In this document: in pieces, positions 61,122-64,000 of the stretch | How the letters are laid out: each line of letters starts with the position of its first letter | How positions within the stretch are numbered: the stretch's first letter is position 1 | Origin: Chrysopilus asiliformis | Lineage: Eukaryota; Arthropoda; Insecta; Diptera; Rhagionidae | Assembly: GCA_964034945.1 (NCBI GenBank) | Contig: OZ035961.1 | Span: forward strand, 778,501 to 842,500 | Direction of reading: 5' to 3' | Length of the DNA: 64,000 nucleotides | Notes under the pieces: generated by a model | Seen by the model: only the letters and a program-made list of their open reading frames with translations | Database searches by the model: none | Told to the model about the DNA's origin: nothing | Made by a program: the position numbers and the translations under genes

Positions 61122-62707
61122 AGTTTTGTGAGCGAAAGTATATTAATAGAAAGTCTCGTCGATTCATTTTCTTTAAACTACGACGGCATTTTATTGTTTC
61201 AAAGTAAATTAAAGTTATATCAAGTATTATTTCGTATCAACACAGAGCATATACACATAAGAGAAAGGTAAATCGAAATTTTAATAAAACTGCAAAAGCT
61301 GTCCGGAGTGATTGAAGATATTGGAATGCAAGGATCTCTTTGAGAGTTTCTAAACAGCAATAACTTATTGTCAATTCCTAAAGAAATTTCATCAACCGAA
61401 ACCACCCGGAACTACATCAACAAATCATGCAAATGTTTTGCATCATCAATTGAAAATAATCTTTTATTTTCTAAGTTTCTTCCGTGATTTGTACAATTCG
61501 TGGATTCGTCAAAGCAACACTAGTAACATTTAATGAAAAACGTTTTCTTAAGAATTGATCGAAAATCAATTTGACTTCGAGCTGGTGTAGTATTTGAAAT
61601 TTTAATTCTACCTTTCAAATAAAGTTTTAGTTGGATTTTGATTTCTCATACCAAAGACCAATAAATTCGTCCTGCAATTACTTCCGTTTTGCATTAATTT
61701 TCCAAACACCAGAAAAGGACTCATAATCATGGCTGGGTTGATCTTCTCTGGTGAGGGCAGATACTATCAATAAGTATAAGACATTTATTTACTATATAAT
61801 ATTGTATCTAAATATCTTTTTGTGTGTATGGAGGGTGGGTTAAAAGAGTGAATGAAGAGTATGAAAATAATCAGGGCTTATGGCAGGGAAAACTTTCATT
61901 TATGTGGCCACTTTGATCTCCTGAGAGTGTTTTGATTAAATTCCTGGACAAAGAATTTGCATATCAGACGTTGTCGATGTTAGATTGATCCTGGTATTAC
62001 TACTTTGAAACACAATTTGGGATCATCGAATGGAGGAAGGAATGGAATGTCTTATATTAAAATATACGCTTTTTCACGGGGCTTGGAAGTAGTTTAGATA
62101 GGAATTTTAATGAATATGTAGATAAGAGACAGTTTATGTTAGCAAATATTTTCTGTTTGCGAGATAATTGAATGTGACAAAAGGTAACTTTTTGTTTTAA
62201 ATTAAAGTCAAGTATTTTAAAACGAAAATTTTCATATGTAATTGAAAAGTAAGCACCGGAATAAAAAAAACCTTTAAAAAAGCTAATCTTCAATGAAATG
62301 GTATGTTTTTGACAAGATTATCTTCTATCCTCTGTGCTTTTTCTCACAGAAATTGACTTACAATGTTACTTCAATTAGTTAATCGTTTTCAAACTAAAGC
62401 TTTTAAGCGCATGTAAATAATGGCATAATTTTTTTTTAAAGATTTTTTACTCACACAAGCTGATTTCATAAACATATCTGTATATGTAATATTGAAAATG
62501 CACTTTTCTCAAAACAAAACAATTTATTTCAGTCTCACAGACTCTCCACTCACATGACCTCTTTACTCCTCGAACGTACTTCAATCACTGACTTTTGGGA
62601 GCTGTCAGACTCCTAGACAATATCATTTTATAAGAAGTCACGCTTTTGTAATTTTTCAAACAAAAAATTGAATTCAATCAAAAGATAATTTTATTAAAAT
62701 GAATACC
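61122..62707. other. AT-rich noncoding tract
   Basis: No feature supported. Confidence 0.4.
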
Positions 62708-63110
62708 TACACTCTAAAAGATTTTTATGAATTCACACTAAATATTGTTGGAAAAAACTCATGTTTCAGTATTTTCACACTTTTGATGCACGATTTCCAA
62801 AAATCGCGTGAAATCTCAATTTTTGAGTGATTTTACTACAAAATTTACTTGATTTCCAACAATTAAAACTAGATTTCCAACAAAAAAAACATTTTGTGCG
62901 AAATTGCTCAGAATTTTCGTGAAATCGCACACACTTTGTGTGATTTCACTATTCGTTTGTTGGAATTTTGTGTGAAATCACAATCTATTTTTCAATCACA
63001 CTGCTGTTGGATTTCACTACATTTAATGTAGGAATTATGTTTCCTACATTAAATTTAGTGAAATCCAACAGAAATCAATCAGATTGTACAACATATTCTG
63101 GACGTGTAAA
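62708..63110. mobile_element. possible MITE with internal repeats and hairpin
   Basis: Weak terminal complementarity (TACACTC and GACGTGTA) and repeated GTGTGATTTCAC and TTGTTGGAA-type motifs. A hairpin with 30-bp arms lies at 63004-63071. The borders are tentative. Confidence 0.4.
63004..63071. repeat. hairpin, 30-bp arms, 8-nt loop
   Basis: Arms 63004-63033 and 63042-63071 (CTGTTGGATTTCACTACATT... and complement) pair with one mismatch. Confidence 0.92.
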
Positions 63111-63782
63111 AAGCATAATCAAATCGGAGTGAGAATCAATCATTAATTAAAACACCGCGCTCTACAAATAAAAATCTAAATTCATTACAAAATCCATATT
63201 TTACTTTATTATGGCAGTAAATTTTTGCATTTATGCATACTGAACATCTATAAAGCAACTAATGTTATATTATGATGATTTTGAAGTTTCTATATTAGGT
63301 CCATATTATTGCAGATATAATCGAATATCGATATTTTAGGTGTATTGAAATTTCAACATATACTAAATCTGTATGTCACTTAACAAAATTGATTTTGTGC
63401 AAATTTATTATCACCTACGGAGGACTAGTGGAAGTTACAGGAAGAGATGCTGGTGTCGGCTGCAGGAAATTGATTTCCGTGTCAAAGTTTTGATGAAAAT
63501 TGCTTTTAGGCAATTGTCAGTTTGATAGAAAGTCTTCGGGTGCAGTTAAAGTCAAAATATTTAACGTTTCACAATAATCTAAATTTTATTTCATGATGAA
63601 CAGAAAAAATACAGATGTGTGTGGCTAAATTTGACTCCAGTCAGTATGGCTAAACTTGGCTCCAGCCGCTTTAGGTATTCCAGGTTTTTTTATTAATATT
63701 GGGGTAGAATCTTACACTCATAAAAAATAAGATTTTTCATACATAAAGTTCTGCCAAACCGATTTTAATGATTATTATTCAG
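63111..63782. other. AT-rich noncoding tract
   Basis: No feature supported. Confidence 0.4.
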
Positions 63783-64000
63783 GGTATTCACAGTCCTCTT
63801 TTAATTTTCGGTATTCGGTGTTTTCGGTAATATTAAAAGACTGAAAATATTCTGCTGTGAACATCCCACAGCACAGATTTGAGAACAGCGCTTTTATTGC
63901 ATACGTGACCAAATCATGAACTGCGAATTTGATTGTAAAATATGTCACATACCTTTAAATCCATGTTTGTGTATTTTTTTGAATTTCTATTGTGGCAACG
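63783..64000 (-). mobile_element. second copy of the 50937 element, cut by the window end
   Basis: It starts GGGTATTCACAGTCCTCTTT, followed by TATTCGGTGTTTTCGGTAAT, and continues as the reverse complement of 51200-51419 up to the last base. Confidence 0.85.

Overview
The window is AT-rich nuclear DNA from an insect, most likely a fly (Diptera). Three things point there: exons of a beaten-path (beat) family immunoglobulin gene, short AT-rich introns with GT-AG borders, and several interspersed elements with a (GTCY)n tandem core of the kind described in dipterans as mini-me. No prokaryotic features, rRNA or convincing tRNA are present. Genus and species cannot be read from the sequence.

Layout. 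A beat-family gene lies on the minus strand. Two exons at 26285-26499 and 25933-26068 encode the first Ig domain and a third at 6436-6569 starts the second. They join in frame across an intron of about 19.4 kb. The signal-peptide exon and the 3' exons were not found. Inside that intron sit two small complete-looking genes in tail-to-tail orientation: 19868-21166 (+, 4 exons, 298 aa) and 22599-23529 (-, 3 exons, 268 aa). Both have a caspase fold signature including the block GKPKLFF, but in both the positions of the catalytic His and Cys are occupied by other residues. They share two intron positions and phases and a short first exon beginning MSN, so they are duplicates. They look like intact pseudo-caspases and are the main finding.

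The rest is intron or intergenic DNA filled with short non-autonomous elements. These are four copies of a mini-me-like family A (5695, 17371, 45847, 60526), six or seven copies of a related family B, a third family C with a 121-bp triplication and a 100-bp-arm hairpin (56324-57212), an internally deleted Tc1/mariner copy (26944-27496), and MITEs flanked by TA (634, 16906, 21204, 31694, 59253). There are also a 272-bp MITE copy at 48496, a 50937/63783 element pair, a Helitron-like fragment (13338) and fold-back repeats. A patch copied from 33419-33514 into 34992-35091 is flanked by 29-bp direct repeats.

Outside the beat and caspase-like exons I found no further gene that can be supported. A few short open frames with protein-like composition (12428-12616 minus, 35600-35773 minus, 41326-41505 plus, 44800-45087 plus) are listed with low confidence. 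The long ORF-poor tracts between 27.5 and 64 kb may be upstream intron of beat, but this cannot be proved here.
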